A stretch of 22,500 nucleotides of DNA from a virus, in the IMG/VR virus record IMGVR_UViG_3300025671_000587, positions 1 through 22,500 of that record; one strand, 5' to 3'. Made by a program: the position numbers and the translations under genes. Positions 22,356 to 22,500 of the stretch are shown here, one piece after another (the first letter of the stretch is position 1; every line of letters starts with the position of its first letter). Under the pieces are notes generated by a model. That model did not search any database and was not told the origin of the DNA. It worked only from the letters and a program-made list of their open reading frames with translations.

Positions 22356-22500
22356 CTATTGATGGTCACCTTCTCTACGAAGTTCTTTCAACATTCTATC
22401 GTTTTCTCTGATAGCTTCTTGTTTTTCTTTTCTACGTTTAGTAGTAGGTTTGATGTACTCTTTTCTTTTCTTTAACTCTTGTATATGTTCTGATTCTTTT
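22356..22500 (-). CDS. C-terminal 47 residues of a Lys/Arg/Glu-rich protein (runs off the window)
   Basis: The frame is open from the window edge to a TAG at 22358-22356. The visible part reads KESEHIQELKKRKEYIKPTT, then KRRKEKQEAIRENDRMLKEL, and ends RREGDHQ. It is a highly charged helix with alternating basic and acidic residues, probably a nucleic-acid-binding or coiled-coil tail. The start and any recognisable domain lie outside the window. The stop is 2 nt before the GTG of the SET-domain gene, so the two are co-transcribed and probably translationally coupled. I do not recognise the family. Confidence 0.55.
   Translation of the reverse strand, partial: KESEHIQELKKRKEYIKPTTKRRKEKQEAIRENDRMLKELRREGDHQ

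Noticed and set aside
1-22500. Alternative genetic code (stop-codon reassignment, known in some Bacteroidota phages)
   Set aside because: TAA, TAG and TGA all end genes at sensible places, with tight ATGA and TAATG overlaps, and long genes are intact under the standard code.
1-22500. tRNA genes, integrase, insertion sequences or attachment sites
   Set aside because: No cloverleaf-like segment, recombinase motif or flanking repeat was seen; there is almost no space between genes for them.

Overview
The window looks like part of the genome of a tailed double-stranded DNA phage (Caudoviricetes). It holds the DNA-packaging and virion-structure half, and every supported gene is on the minus strand, so the genes read from base 22500 down to base 1. 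The DNA is AT-rich and coding is almost gapless, with many 1-4 nt start/stop overlaps; the largest gap is about 120 bp. TAA, TAG and TGA all act as stops, so the genetic code is standard. The protein families (capsid, tail tube, DUF6712-like connector, scaffold with a short acidic tail, Ser/Gly-rich fibre proteins) are those I associate with uncultured, mostly marine, phages of Bacteroidota. Two intergenic sites also fit the Bacteroidota -7 promoter box TAnnTTTG. The host assignment is an inference.

Layout in the direction of transcription. (1) Packaging start, 22500-20271: the end of a Lys/Arg-rich protein, a very small SET-domain methyltransferase-like protein, a small terminase candidate, the large terminase with intact ATPase and nuclease residues, and a coiled-coil protein. 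(2) 20305-19527: a two-frame gene resembling tail assembly chaperones, with a T9 slippery run. (3) 19502-16260: a Cys-rich small protein and a 992-residue fibre-like protein that ends in seven 43-residue repeats. (4) 16199-13984: acidic scaffold-like protein, major capsid protein and putative tail tube protein, closed by a strong bidirectional terminator. (5) 13860-10826: a small structural protein, portal, head-tail connector, and a tail-completion-like protein containing a T10 run followed 4 nt later by a GC hairpin. (6) 10808-5187: two large Ser/Gly-rich surface proteins, one a 1344-residue glycine-rich adhesin candidate. (7) 5187-1: HK97-gp10-like neck protein, three tail-tip/baseplate-like proteins, a 44-residue ORF, and the N-terminal 253 residues of the tape measure protein, which runs off the window.

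Together these genes would package DNA, build the capsid and a long tail, and decorate the particle with host-binding proteins. The most interesting signals are two T_TTT_TTT slippery runs in two different virion genes. One probably gives the classical two-form chaperone. The other appears to control whether a tail-completion protein carries a 118-residue C-terminal extension that has no start codon of its own. Other points of note are a recurrent two-part promoter-like motif (TATAA, 12 bases, TTGTTATA) upstream of several genes, a split tail-hub gene, and the miniature SET-domain protein. I saw no tRNA, CRISPR array, insertion sequence, integrase or lysis gene.
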